In this document: positions 8,071-17,842 of the stretch, piece by piece
Layout: each line of letters begins with the position of its first letter
How positions within the stretch are numbered: the stretch's first letter is position 1
From: an uncultured Phycisphaerales bacterium
GTDB taxonomy: Bacteria; Planctomycetota; Phycisphaerae; Sedimentisphaerales; Anaerohalosphaeraceae
Assembly (NCBI GenBank): GCA_937868095.1
Contig: CALMLO010000036.1
Span: 1 to 64,000 of the forward strand
Direction of reading: 5' to 3'
DNA: 64,000 nucleotides
The notes under the pieces: generated by a model
Database searches by the model: none
What the model was told of the DNA's origin: nothing
The model's input: the letters and a program-made list of their open reading frames with translations, nothing else
Translations under genes and position numbers: made by a program

Positions 8071-9515
8071 TGAATCCGACGGTTGGGTCTGATTCTTTTG
8101 AAGAGCAAGTTCGAGCAGGGGCGGAGCGCTGCCGGCTGCCTGCGGAAGGGGGGCGGCTGCTGCTGGCGGTTTCGGGCGGGGCGGATTCGATGGCTATGCT
8201 TGAGGCGCTGCAGTGTCTTCAGAAGGGCGGAGTGCTGCGGATGGAACTGGCGGTCGGTCATGTCAATCATCAGTTGCGTGGCGCGGCCTCGGACGGCGAT
8301 GAGCGGTTTGTTGAGGACGAGGCCGGCCGGCGGGGGCTGGCTTTTTTCAGTCGAGCGGCGGATGCGGCCGGCTATGCGCAGCGGCATCGTCTTTCTGTAG
8401 AAACGGCTGCAAGAATCCTTCGGCTTCGGCTGCTGGCGGAGACGGCGCGCTGCTGGCAGGCGGATGCGGTTGCGACGGCACATCAGCAGGATGACCAGAT
8501 GGAAACGCTTATTTTCCGTCTGCTTCGGGGGACGAGTTTTCGGGGGTTGTGCGGGATTCGGCCTTCGGTGCGGCTGGAGGGGGTTCGGTTTGTTCGTCCG
8601 ATGCTGTCGGTCAGCCGGGAACGGATTCTGGATTACTGTCGAGAGAAACATCTGGGCTGGCGGGAGGATGCGACCAATGCCGACTGCGGATTTGCCCGCA
8701 ACCGGATTCGTCATCGGATGCTTCCTTTTCTTCACCGGCAGGGCGGCCGGCAGATGGAGGCGGAGATGCTGCGGCTGGCGGAGCGCTGTCAATCGCTGTT
8801 CGAGACTGTCGAACAGCAGGCGCAGGAGCAGTTTGTTCTTGCTGCTTTGTTTGAAACGGGGGAGCAGGTGGTTCTAAACCGGAGTGTGCTGGAGGATTGT
8901 TCGCCCTTTGTTCTTGGGGAAATTATCCGGCAGTGTCTGCTTCACCTGAAGGTTGGGTTGCGGGATTATACCGCCCGGCATTATCAAACCGTGATAGAGG
9001 GGATTTATCAGGGCCGGCAGCGGTGTGTTGTGCTGCCCGGGGAGATAGAGTGCCTGGTGAATGAAAAAACTCTCACTTTTTGTCGGCGGAAAGAGTCGGC
9101 TGAACCGTCGGAGCCGGAGCCGATGGTGCTTCCGATTGGTCAGACCGGTCAGTTTGGACCGTGGCGGATTCGGTCGGCTGTTGTGGAGAAGGCCGCCGAC
9201 GGCTGGAAGAGACCTTCTGCAGGAGCCAAACAATGGACGGAGTATCTGGATGCGGATAAGGTGCGCGGTCCTGTGCGGGTGCGGATGCGACGAGCAGCGG
9301 ATCGATTTGTGCCGCTTGGAATGAGCCGGCCCAAAAAGGTCGGGAAATTTCTGACGGCCGTCCAGGCGGATGAGGCCCTTAAAAAGGGGGTTTTTGTGGT
9401 GGAGGATGCTGAAAAAATCCTTTGGGTTGCCCCTTTGCGGATTTCTGAAGAAGTCAAAATTGATGAGCAAACGGGCAGGATTTTGCAACTGTCTATATGG
9501 CAACAGGTTATGTGA
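8070..9515 (+). CDS. tilS: tRNA(Ile)-lysidine synthase TilS
   Basis: TilS modifies the wobble cytidine of tRNA-Ile(CAU) to lysidine, using ATP. The PP-loop LLLAVSGGADS lies at about residues 30-40, and VGHVNHQLRG and ATAHQQDDQMET follow at family positions. The C-terminal part (about residues 380-470) has the RRAADRFVPLGM pattern of the tRNA-binding TilS_C domain. At 481 residues it is a full-length enzyme. TAATG couples it to the upstream hydrolase gene. Confidence 0.95.
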   Translation: MNPTVGSDSFEEQVRAGAERCRLPAEGGRLLLAVSGGADSMAMLEALQCLQKGGVLRMELAVGHVNHQLRGAASDGDERFVEDEAGRRGLAFFSRAADAAGYAQRHRLSVETAARILRLRLLAETARCWQADAVATAHQQDDQMETLIFRLLRGTSFRGLCGIRPSVRLEGVRFVRPMLSVSRERILDYCREKHLGWREDATNADCGFARNRIRHRMLPFLHRQGGRQMEAEMLRLAERCQSLFETVEQQAQEQFVLAALFETGEQVVLNRSVLEDCSPFVLGEIIRQCLLHLKVGLRDYTARHYQTVIEGIYQGRQRCVVLPGEIECLVNEKTLTFCRRKESAEPSEPEPMVLPIGQTGQFGPWRIRSAVVEKAADGWKRPSAGAKQWTEYLDADKVRGPVRVRMRRAADRFVPLGMSRPKKVGKFLTAVQADEALKKGVFVVEDAEKILWVAPLRISEEVKIDEQTGRILQLSIWQQVM

Positions 9516-9541
9516 AGGGCGGATTTTGTGGAAAATGTTTC

Positions 9542-9570
9542 TTGACAAACGAGGTCTGGAGCCCTACATT
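9542..9570 (+). promoter_or_regulatory. Sigma-70-type promoter for gap
   Basis: A consensus TTGACA at 9542-9547 and TACATT at 9565-9570 are separated by 17 bases. The site lies about 75 bp before the gap start codon and just after tilS. Confidence 0.7.
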
Positions 9571-9611
9571 ATTGGCTTTGTCGATGGTTCCCTGAGCAAA
9601 ACGGGATGTAA

Positions 9612-10661
<1,050 letters not shown>

Positions 10662-10701
10662 AGTTTTTCGGCGATGATGTGCCGAGTGAATAAACAAAAC
10701 C

Positions 10702-10730
10702 AGAAGCCCGCGTCCCGGACGCGGGTTTCT
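10702..10730 (+). terminator. Strong GC hairpin between gap and pgk
   Basis: A near-perfect 13-bp stem (10702-10714 with 10718-10730, one G-U pair) with a 3-base loop. No T tract follows, so it may act as a partial terminator, an RNA-stability or a processing element rather than a full stop. Confidence 0.6.
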
Positions 10731-10781
10731 GTGTGATTATGCGAAATGCAAACAGCAGTGTCCTGAGGAAAGGGCAAAACC

Positions 10782-12023
10782 ATGGCAAAAAAGACAGTTG
10801 CGGATATTGATGTCAAAGGTAAAAAGGTTTTGATGCGGGTGGACTTTAACGTTCCCCTTGACAAGAAGACCGGTCAGATTACCAACGATGCCCGAATTAA
10901 GGGAGCGCTGCCGACGATTCAGCATGTGCTTAAAAACGGCGGCAGTGTGATTCTGATGAGCCATCTGGGACGGCCCGAAGGGGAATATGACCCCGCCTAT
11001 AGTCTGGCCCCTGTGGCCAAGCGGCTCAGCGAACTGCTGGGCAGAGAGGTGATTTTTGTTAAGGATTGCGTTGGCCCGGAAGTGAAGAAGAAGGCCGCCG
11101 CCCTCAAGCCGGGCGATGTGCTGCTGCTTGAAAATGTTCGTTTCCACAAGGAAGAAGTCATTAAGGACAAGGCCGCCAAGGAAGACCCGCAGCTTCGCAA
11201 GGCGAAGGATGATTTTGCGCGGCAGCTGGCCGAACTGGCGGATGTCTATGTGAATGATGCGTTCGGCACGGCCCATCGCGACAATGCGTCGATGTACACG
11301 GTTCCGATGATGATGAAGGGCAAGCCGCGGGTTATCGGTTTTCTGATTGAGAAGGAATTGAAGTTTCTGGGCGATGCGCTTCAGAATCCGCAACGGCCGT
11401 TTGTTGCGATTTTGGGGGGTGCGAAGGTCTCCGACAAAATCGGCGTTATCGAAAACCTGATGCGCAAAGTGGACCGCATTCTTATCGGCGGGGCGATGGC
11501 TTATACGTTTGCGCGGGCACTGGGCAAGCGGGTCGGCAATAGTCTTTGTGAGGAAGATTTTATCGAGAAGGCCAAATCCCTTTTGAAAGATGCCGAAGCG
11601 TGCGGCTGCGAGCTGGTTTTGCCGGTGGATACGGTGGCGGCTAAGGAGTTCAAAGCCGGCGCTGAGCATAAGGTAGTGGAAGGGGATATCGAAGACGGCT
11701 GGCAGGGGATGGATATCGGTCCCAAGACGCGGGCGCTGTTTGCTTCCAAGATTAAAGGGGCCAAGACCATTTTCTGGAACGGGCCGATGGGAGTTTTTGA
11801 GATGCCGCCTTTTGATGCGGGCACCCGTGCGGTTGCCGAGGCGGTGGCGGCGGCTACCCGTGAAGGGGCTTGCAGCATCATCGGCGGCGGCGACAGTGCC
11901 AGCGCGATTGTGAGTATGGGACTGGAGGATCAGGTGACCCATATCTCTACCGGCGGCGGTGCCAGCTTGGAGTTTCTCGAAGGCAAGAAGTTCAAGTGCC
12001 TGGAGATTCTGGATGACAAATAG
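10782..12023 (+). CDS. pgk: Phosphoglycerate kinase
   Basis: Transfers the acyl phosphate of 1,3-bisphosphoglycerate to ADP. The 413 residues carry the N-terminal RVDFNVPLD, the substrate arginine region LMSHLGRP, LLENVRFHKEE, and the C-terminal nucleotide-binding motifs GGAKVSDKI, FWNGPMGVFE and GGGDSASAI. The length is typical of bacteria. AGGAAAGG precedes the ATG. It lies 120 bp after gap, with a strong hairpin in the gap, so expression of the pair may be adjusted post-transcriptionally. Confidence 0.97.
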   Translation: MAKKTVADIDVKGKKVLMRVDFNVPLDKKTGQITNDARIKGALPTIQHVLKNGGSVILMSHLGRPEGEYDPAYSLAPVAKRLSELLGREVIFVKDCVGPEVKKKAAALKPGDVLLLENVRFHKEEVIKDKAAKEDPQLRKAKDDFARQLAELADVYVNDAFGTAHRDNASMYTVPMMMKGKPRVIGFLIEKELKFLGDALQNPQRPFVAILGGAKVSDKIGVIENLMRKVDRILIGGAMAYTFARALGKRVGNSLCEEDFIEKAKSLLKDAEACGCELVLPVDTVAAKEFKAGAEHKVVEGDIEDGWQGMDIGPKTRALFASKIKGAKTIFWNGPMGVFEMPPFDAGTRAVAEAVAAATREGACSIIGGGDSASAIVSMGLEDQVTHISTGGGASLEFLEGKKFKCLEILDDK

Positions 12024-12028
12024 GATGG

Positions 12029-12076
12029 AAAAACCGCCTGCTGCTTTTCGAGCAGAATCGGCGGGGGCGGTTTTTT
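12029..12076 (+). terminator. Rho-independent terminator after pgk
   Basis: AAAACCGCC (from 12029) pairs with GGCGGTTTT (12066-12074), followed by T residues. A second small hairpin CTGCT/AGCAG (12041-12055) sits in the loop. It separates the gap-pgk unit from rpe. Confidence 0.8.
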
Positions 12077-12089
12077 CTGGAGTGCGGCT

Positions 12090-12776
12090 GTGGCAGGACG
12101 ACTTCCCAAGCCCGGTACTATTGAGGTAGCCCCGTCTATTTTGAGTGCGGATTTTGCCAACCTTGCTTCGGAAATTCGCCAGGTGACGGAAGCAGGGGTG
12201 CGGATGGTGCATCTGGACATTATGGATGGGCATTTTGTGCCGAATCTGACTATCGGGCCGCCGGTGGTGAAGTGGATTCGCCGATGCACGGAGGCGGTTC
12301 TGGATGTTCATCTGATGATTACGGACCCGCAGCGGTATGCTCCGCGGTTCATTGAGGCGGGGGCGGACCATATCACCTTTCATATTGAGACGGTGAAAAA
12401 TCCGTTTCAGATGATTGAGGAACTTCATGCACAGGGTGTCAGCGCTGGGGTGACGCTCAATCCAGCTACGCCGGTTGAATCGGTTTTTGAGGCGGCGCCG
12501 CTGTGTGAGATGGTGCTGGTGATGACCGTCGAGCCCGGGTTTGGGGGCCAGGAGTTTATGGATTTTGCGGCTCGCAAGTGCCTTCCTTTGCGGGAGAGGT
12601 TCGGCCCTTCGCTTCGGATTGAGGTGGACGGGGGCATCAATGCTCAAACCGCCCCCCTTGCTGTCGGCTATGGAGCTGATACGCTGGTGGCCGGTCAAGC
12701 CGTTTTTGGAGAACAGGACCGCGCCGGGGCTATTCGCCGCATTCTTGAATCGGCCGCTCGGGCTGCCCGCCAATGA
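12090..12776 (+). CDS. rpe: Ribulose-phosphate 3-epimerase
   Basis: Interconverts ribulose 5-phosphate and xylulose 5-phosphate. The TIM-barrel motifs are clear: APSILSADFANL at the start, HLDIMDGHFVPNLTIGP with metal-binding His and catalytic Asp, DVHLMI, VEPGFGGQEF and EVDGGI. At 228 residues it is standard length. The start is GTG 12090; about 10 residues precede the conserved core. Its stop overlaps the accD start (ATGA), so the two are probably translated together. Confidence 0.95.
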   Translation: MAGRLPKPGTIEVAPSILSADFANLASEIRQVTEAGVRMVHLDIMDGHFVPNLTIGPPVVKWIRRCTEAVLDVHLMITDPQRYAPRFIEAGADHITFHIETVKNPFQMIEELHAQGVSAGVTLNPATPVESVFEAAPLCEMVLVMTVEPGFGGQEFMDFAARKCLPLRERFGPSLRIEVDGGINAQTAPLAVGYGADTLVAGQAVFGEQDRAGAIRRILESAARAARQ

Positions 12777-13630
12777 AACCCATGGCAAAAGATAAGAAAA
12801 AAAAGGGCTGGAATGGTTTTTCGCTTCGACCGCGAAAGGAAATGCCGGAGGGTCTGTGGCTGGCTTGCCCCGGCTGCAAGGAAATGCTCTTCCGAAAGAC
12901 GATGGAAGAAAATCTTCATGTCTGTCCGGAGTGTGATTATCATTTTCGGATTGACGGCCCGACACGGATTGCGCAGTTGGCGGACGAAGGGTCTTTTGAG
13001 GAGTTGGGGGCTGATTTGGCCAGCAGCGACCCGCTGAAGTTTACTTGGGGCGACGAGAAATATCAGGACCGGATTCGTGTAAACAATGGCGACGGCCGCT
13101 CTCATGAGGCGATGCTGGCAGGCAAGGCCTTTATCAAGGGACGGCCTGTGATGCTGGCGGCGATGAATTTCGGTTTTCTGGGGGGGTCGATGGGGATGGT
13201 GGTTGGAGAGAAGTTCTGCCGGGCGGTGGAGCGGGCTGTCGACGAAAAACTGCCGCTGGTTGTTGTGAGCTGTTCGGGCGGCGCGCGGATGCATGAGGGA
13301 GTTGTGGCCCTTCAGCAAATGGCCAAAACCAGTGCCGCTCTGGCCCGTTTTGACCAGGCGGGTGGTCTGTATATTTCGGTGCTGACCGACCCGACTACGG
13401 GCGGCGTGGCGGCCAGTTTCTCCATGCTCGGCGATGTGATTATGGCGGAGCCCGGGGCCTTAATCGGCTTTACCGGCCCGCGGGTGATTCAGCAAACCAT
13501 CAAAATCGAACTGCCTGAGGGCTTTCAGCGGGCGGAATTTCTGCTGGAACACGGCTTTATCGATATGATTGTCCACCGCAAAGACCTTCGCAGTGAAATC
13601 AGCCGGCTGATTGACTACTGCGGTCATTGA
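12773..13630 (+). CDS. accD: Acetyl-CoA carboxylase carboxyltransferase subunit beta
   Basis: The beta subunit of the carboxyltransferase half of acetyl-CoA carboxylase, which makes malonyl-CoA for fatty acid synthesis. A four-cysteine zinc ribbon (CPGC ... CPEC, about residues 33-55) precedes the crotonase-like domain, with VVSCSGGARMHEG and TGGVAASF forming the acyl-CoA and oxyanion region. At 285 residues it is standard length. ATG 12773 overlaps the rpe stop; ATG 12782 is an alternative. The partner alpha subunit gene is not in the window. Confidence 0.95.
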   Translation: MKPMAKDKKKKGWNGFSLRPRKEMPEGLWLACPGCKEMLFRKTMEENLHVCPECDYHFRIDGPTRIAQLADEGSFEELGADLASSDPLKFTWGDEKYQDRIRVNNGDGRSHEAMLAGKAFIKGRPVMLAAMNFGFLGGSMGMVVGEKFCRAVERAVDEKLPLVVVSCSGGARMHEGVVALQQMAKTSAALARFDQAGGLYISVLTDPTTGGVAASFSMLGDVIMAEPGALIGFTGPRVIQQTIKIELPEGFQRAEFLLEHGFIDMIVHRKDLRSEISRLIDYCGH

Positions 13631-13683
13631 TTTGCCTTCCGGCTTTGATTTCCATCTTTCCCTTTGGACGGAGGGGCCTTATA

Positions 13684-14766
13684 ATGGGCTCCGGAAAGGA
13701 CGGCAGCAGGATGGGATATTTTCGCGAGTCGATAGAACAGATGGCCGGTTATACGCCTGGGTATCAGCCCAAGTCCGCCAATGTGGTCAAGCTGAATACC
13801 AATGAAAATCCCTATCCCCCTTCTCCGAAGGTTTTGGAGACGATTCGCCGCCTCCATCCGGAGCGGCTTCGCCGTTATCCGGAGCCGCTGGGAGATACCT
13901 TTCGTGCGGCGGCGTCGTCTGTTTTCGGTATTGCGCCGGAGATGATTCTTTGTACGAATGGGGGCGATGACCTGCTGGCTATCTGCGTGCGTGCCTTCTG
14001 CGACGGCCGCCGGCCGATGGCTTATGCGCAGCCGACCTATTCACTCTATCCGGTTCTGGCGAAGATTCAGGGCTGCGAGGCGATCGAGACAGAGCGTCGG
14101 GGCGACTGGCCGGCAGAGTTGGCCCGCATCAATGCCGCCCTGACTATTGTCTGCAATCCGAATGCGCCCACAACGGACTTTCTTGCGGTCGAGCGGCTGG
14201 AGCAGCTGGCGTCGGCTCTTCGGGGGGTGCTGCTGATTGACGAGGCCTATGCGGATTTTGCTTTGGATAATGCCCTTCGGCTGGTGGAAAAGCATGACAA
14301 TGTGATTGTGCTCCGTTCGCTGAGTAAGGGGTATTCGCTGGCGGGGCTTCGCTTCGGCTTTGGGGTTGCCCAGCCGGGGCTGATTGAAGGGTTGATTAAA
14401 GTGAAGGATTCTTACAATGTCGATGCGGTCGCGATTGCGGCAGCGTCGGCGGCGGTTTTGGACCAGCCCTATTTCCGGGCTAATGTGGAGCAGATTCTCC
14501 AGGAACGTCAGCGTCTGACGGAATCGCTTCGCCTGCTGGGTTTTGAGGTGCCAGACAGTCAGACTAATTTTGTTCTGGCGCGTTTTGCGGGCGGCTCGGC
14601 CAAACCGATTTATGAGGCGCTGGTTGAGCGGGATATTTATGTCCGCTATTTTGAACTGCCTGGTCTTGAGGATAAACTTCGAATCACGGTCGGCACGCCG
14701 CAGCAGAACAAAATCCTCGTGACGGCCTTGCGTGAAATTCTTTCTGAAAAGGGGACTTCCGTATGA
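13684..14766 (+). CDS. hisC: Histidinol-phosphate aminotransferase HisC
   Basis: A PLP-dependent aminotransferase of histidine synthesis, converting imidazole acetol phosphate to histidinol phosphate. Landmarks are KLNTNENPYPPSP near the start, CTNGGDDLL, YAQPTYSLYP, CNPNAPT, LIDEAYADF, and RSLSKGYSLAGLRFG with the PLP-binding lysine. GGAGGGG seven bases upstream supports ATG 13684. Family similarity starts at MGYFRESIEQM (ATG 13711), so the first nine residues are an extension or 13711 is the true start. The stop overlaps hisB by 4 nt. Confidence 0.93.
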   Translation: MGSGKDGSRMGYFRESIEQMAGYTPGYQPKSANVVKLNTNENPYPPSPKVLETIRRLHPERLRRYPEPLGDTFRAAASSVFGIAPEMILCTNGGDDLLAICVRAFCDGRRPMAYAQPTYSLYPVLAKIQGCEAIETERRGDWPAELARINAALTIVCNPNAPTTDFLAVERLEQLASALRGVLLIDEAYADFALDNALRLVEKHDNVIVLRSLSKGYSLAGLRFGFGVAQPGLIEGLIKVKDSYNVDAVAIAAASAAVLDQPYFRANVEQILQERQRLTESLRLLGFEVPDSQTNFVLARFAGGSAKPIYEALVERDIYVRYFELPGLEDKLRITVGTPQQNKILVTALREILSEKGTSV

Positions 14767-15347
14767 AAAACCGAACCGCCTCCATCAGCCGGAAAACCAA
14801 GGAAACGGATATTCTTGTTCAGATGAATCTGGATGGGCAGGGCAGTTATGAAATTGACACAGGGGTCGGATTTTTCGACCATATGCTCACTCATCTGAGC
14901 AAACACAGCGGCATTGATTTGAGCGTCAAGGCCAAGGGGGATTTGGAGGTGGATGCGCATCATACGGTGGAGGATGTCGGCCTTTGCGTGGGCGAGGCCC
15001 TCCAGCAGGCCCTTGGCGAAAAGCGGGGCATCCGGCGTTTTGGTCATGCGGTTGTGCCGATGGAAGATGCCAAGGCGGAGGTGAGCGTGGACCTGTCGGG
15101 CCGGCCTTATCTGGTCTATCGGGTTCAGTATGCGTCGGAAAAAATCGGCGATTTTGATGTGCAGTGTGTGGAGGAGTTCTGGCGGGCTTTTTCGAGTGCC
15201 GCCCGAATGAATCTGCATATTGAAGTGCCTTACGGCACCAACAGCCATCATATTGCCGAAGCGATATACAAGGCCGTTGGTCAAGCCGTCGGTCAGGCCG
15301 TTCGGATTTCAGGAAATCAGATTCCGAGCACAAAGGGGACCCTTTGA
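14763..15347 (+). CDS. hisB: Imidazoleglycerol-phosphate dehydratase HisB
   Basis: Dehydrates imidazole glycerol phosphate in histidine synthesis. The metal-binding His clusters are plain: GFFDHMLTHLSKHSG, DAHHTVEDVGL, and near the end NSHHIAEAIYKA. Between them lies RRFGHAVVPMEDA. The 194 residues match the monofunctional HisB; there is no phosphatase domain. ATGA overlap with hisC indicates translational coupling. Only these two his genes are present here, so the pathway is dispersed on the chromosome. Confidence 0.96.
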   Translation: MKNRTASISRKTKETDILVQMNLDGQGSYEIDTGVGFFDHMLTHLSKHSGIDLSVKAKGDLEVDAHHTVEDVGLCVGEALQQALGEKRGIRRFGHAVVPMEDAKAEVSVDLSGRPYLVYRVQYASEKIGDFDVQCVEEFWRAFSSAARMNLHIEVPYGTNSHHIAEAIYKAVGQAVGQAVRISGNQIPSTKGTL

Positions 15348-15850
15348 TGGAACTTCAGTATGAGTATCGAACGGGGTTCGGAACGGATATTCATCGCCTT
15401 GCGCCGGAGATTGTTCTCAAACTGGGGGGCATTGAAGTACCGTATGATCGCGGTCTGCTGGGGCACAGCGATGGAGATGCCGCCCTGCATGCCCTGATGG
15501 ATGCTCTTCTGGGGGCGGCGGGGTTGGGAGATATTGGAATGATGTATCCGGATACGGCTCCTCAATGGGCAGGGGCCGACAGCCGGGCGCTGCTGCTCGG
15601 CGTCAAAGAGCGGCTCCAGAAAGACCGATGGGAGGTGGTTAATGCGGATTTGACCATTCACGCCGAAGAGCCGAAGTTGACGCCGTTCAAAGGGCAGATG
15701 AAACGGTGCATTGCCGGCCTTCTGGAGATTGATTTTGCCAGTGTGAATATCAAGGCCAAGACGAATGAAGGGCTGGGCGAGATTGGACGCAGCGAGGCCA
15801 TTGCCGCTGATGCTATTGTGCTGCTGCGGCGCCGGCTGAAAGGATTTTAA
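15347..15850 (+). CDS. ispF: 2-C-methyl-D-erythritol 2,4-cyclodiphosphate synthase IspF
   Basis: Forms the cyclic diphosphate in the non-mevalonate pathway, releasing CMP. The zinc-site motif GTDIHRL lies near residue 12, followed by LLGHSDGDAALHALMDALLG, LGDIGMMYPD, and TNEGLGEIGRSEAIAADAI at the end. The length of 167 residues is slightly long at the N-terminus. ATG 15347 shares its first base with the hisB stop (TGATG); an in-frame TTG at 15344 is less likely. The cognate ispD is 9 kb upstream. Confidence 0.96.
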   Translation: MELQYEYRTGFGTDIHRLAPEIVLKLGGIEVPYDRGLLGHSDGDAALHALMDALLGAAGLGDIGMMYPDTAPQWAGADSRALLLGVKERLQKDRWEVVNADLTIHAEEPKLTPFKGQMKRCIAGLLEIDFASVNIKAKTNEGLGEIGRSEAIAADAIVLLRRRLKGF

Positions 15851-15872
15851 ATCAGATTGTTCTGAGGCATCT

Positions 15873-17354
15873 ATGGCATTAAGGTTGTACAATACATTGG
15901 GACGCAAACTTGAGGAATTTCAGCCCCTTCAGCCGGGGCGGGCGGGTATTTATGTCTGCGGGCCGACGGTTTATGGGCATGCCCATTTGGGGCATGGAAA
16001 GAGTTATGTAAGTTTTGATGTGCTGGTGCGGTATCTTCGCTTTCTGGGCTATGCGGTTACCTATGTCCAGAATATTACCGACGTCGGTCATCTGACGGAT
16101 GATGCCGATGCCGGCGAGGATAAAATCGGACGGCAGGCCCAGCGTGAACGCAAACACCCGATGGCTGTGGCCGAGTTTTATACCCGCAGTTTCTTTGAAG
16201 ATATGGACGCCTTGCATTGTGTGCGTCCTGATATCAGTCCCCGTGCTTCCGGTCATATTCCTGAACAGATTGAACTGGTTGAAAAACTTCTGGAGAAAGG
16301 GTATGCCTACGAGGCAAACGGCTCGGTCTATTTTGATGTGAGCCGGTGGCCTTCCTATGGGCGTCTGTCGGGGCGAAGCGTTGAGGAAATGCAGGCCGGT
16401 GCGCGGGTGGACATCAACCCGGAAAAGCGGCACCCTGCGGATTTTGCGCTTTGGAAGAAGGCCGAGCCGGGCCATATTATGCAGTGGAACAGCCCCTGGG
16501 GGCGCGGGTATCCCGGCTGGCATCTTGAGTGTTCGGCGATGAGTATGAAATATCTGGGGCCGACAATTGATATTCACGGCGGGGGGATTGAGAATCAGTT
16601 TCCGCATCATGAGTGTGAGATTGCGCAGTCGGAGGCGGCTACGGGTCAGCCGTTTGTTCGTTTCTGGCTTCATCATAATATGGTGACGGTGGACGGCCAG
16701 AAAATGGGGAAGAGTTTGAACAACTTTATCACCCTCAAGCAGATTTTCAAGGAAGGGCATCCGCGGTTGAGCCGCACGTATTCGCCGCCGGCGGTTCGGC
16801 TTCTGATTCTGCAAACACACTACCGCAGCCCTATTGATTTTTCGGATGCCTCGCTGGCGGCGGCTCAGAGCGGTTATGAAAAGATAACGGATGCCGTTTT
16901 GTCGGTGCGTCGGCATCTGGCTAAGGCGGCGGCCGGACCGGCTGACGCTGCTGTCATCGAGCAGATCGGCCGGCTGGAGCAGAAGTTTCTGTCGGCGATG
17001 GATGATGACCTGAATACGTCGATTGCCCTGTCGGTTTTGTTTGAACTGGTTAAATTGGCCGGCGCCCTTTCGGAGGATTCGGCGGCAACGCAGGGGACCT
17101 GGCAGGCCGTTGATGATGCCTTTCGCCGTTTGGGCGGGCAGGTGCTCGGCGTGGTGCTCGATGAATATCCGCAGACCGGTACGGCGGATGAAGAACTGCT
17201 GGATTTTCTGATCGGCAATCTGATTGCGCAACGGGCGCAGGCCCGTGCCCGCAAAGATTTTGCCGAGAGCGACCGCATTCGAGACCAGTTGGCCCGTTTC
17301 GGCATTATTCTTGAAGACAAGCCCGGCGGGATAACGACGTGGAGACGGAAATGA
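15873..17354 (+). CDS. cysS: Cysteinyl-tRNA synthetase
   Basis: Charges tRNA-Cys with cysteine. Class I landmarks: YVCGPTVYGHAHLGHGKSYV with the first zinc cysteine and the HIGH-like HLGH, WHLECSAMS and GGGIENQFPHHECE with further zinc ligands, and KMGKSLNNF as the KMSKS loop. The C-terminal helical bundle and DALR-type region (residues about 340-490) are present. At 493 residues it is full length. The stop overlaps the ruvC start (ATGA). Confidence 0.97.
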   Translation: MALRLYNTLGRKLEEFQPLQPGRAGIYVCGPTVYGHAHLGHGKSYVSFDVLVRYLRFLGYAVTYVQNITDVGHLTDDADAGEDKIGRQAQRERKHPMAVAEFYTRSFFEDMDALHCVRPDISPRASGHIPEQIELVEKLLEKGYAYEANGSVYFDVSRWPSYGRLSGRSVEEMQAGARVDINPEKRHPADFALWKKAEPGHIMQWNSPWGRGYPGWHLECSAMSMKYLGPTIDIHGGGIENQFPHHECEIAQSEAATGQPFVRFWLHHNMVTVDGQKMGKSLNNFITLKQIFKEGHPRLSRTYSPPAVRLLILQTHYRSPIDFSDASLAAAQSGYEKITDAVLSVRRHLAKAAAGPADAAVIEQIGRLEQKFLSAMDDDLNTSIALSVLFELVKLAGALSEDSAATQGTWQAVDDAFRRLGGQVLGVVLDEYPQTGTADEELLDFLIGNLIAQRAQARARKDFAESDRIRDQLARFGIILEDKPGGITTWRRK

Positions 17355-17842
17355 AAATCCTCGGGGTGGACCCTGGACTGAACCGGTGCGGCTATGCTGT
17401 TCTGGAGGTGTGCGAAAGGGGGGAACATTTGCTCGAGGCCGGCGTTATTCGGACTGATATGGGGTGTTCGCTGGAGAGCCGTCTGGTTCAGATTGCTGAG
17501 GATTTTTCTTTGCTGCTGGAGAAATTCATTCCTGACTGGGTGGCGGTGGAAGAACTGTATGCGCACTATCGGCATCCGAGGACGGCGATTTTGATGGGTC
17601 ATGCGCGGGGGGTTATTCTTATGCAGGCGGCCGCCGGAGGGGCGGCTGTGAAGAGTTATTCGGCTACGCGGATTAAAAAGTCGCTTACCGGCAATGGGCG
17701 GGCGGGCAAGCAGCAGATTCAGCGGGCCATTCAAACGCTTTTGGCGCTGCCGACGTTTCCGGAGCCGCCTGATGTCGCCGATGCGATTGCGGCGGCTTTG
17801 TGTTGTGCTAACGAGCAAAATCGGGTAAAACAATCCTTATGA
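17351..17842 (+). CDS. ruvC: Crossover junction endodeoxyribonuclease RuvC
   Basis: Resolves Holliday junctions by paired nicking, with RuvAB. The first catalytic Asp is at residue 7 in LGVDPGLNRCGY; the Glu of AVEELYA and the acidic residues of PPDVADAIAAAL complete the active site. At 163 residues it is standard. The start is ATG 17351, inside the cysS stop, with GGAGACGGA upstream; an upstream GTG at 17339 is less likely. It overlaps ruvA by 4 nt. Confidence 0.96.
   Translation: MKILGVDPGLNRCGYAVLEVCERGEHLLEAGVIRTDMGCSLESRLVQIAEDFSLLLEKFIPDWVAVEELYAHYRHPRTAILMGHARGVILMQAAAGGAAVKSYSATRIKKSLTGNGRAGKQQIQRAIQTLLALPTFPEPPDVADAIAAALCCANEQNRVKQSL

Noticed and set aside
10737-12965. 742-codon minus-strand open frame opposite pgk and rpe
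   Set aside because: Antisense shadow of well-identified genes.
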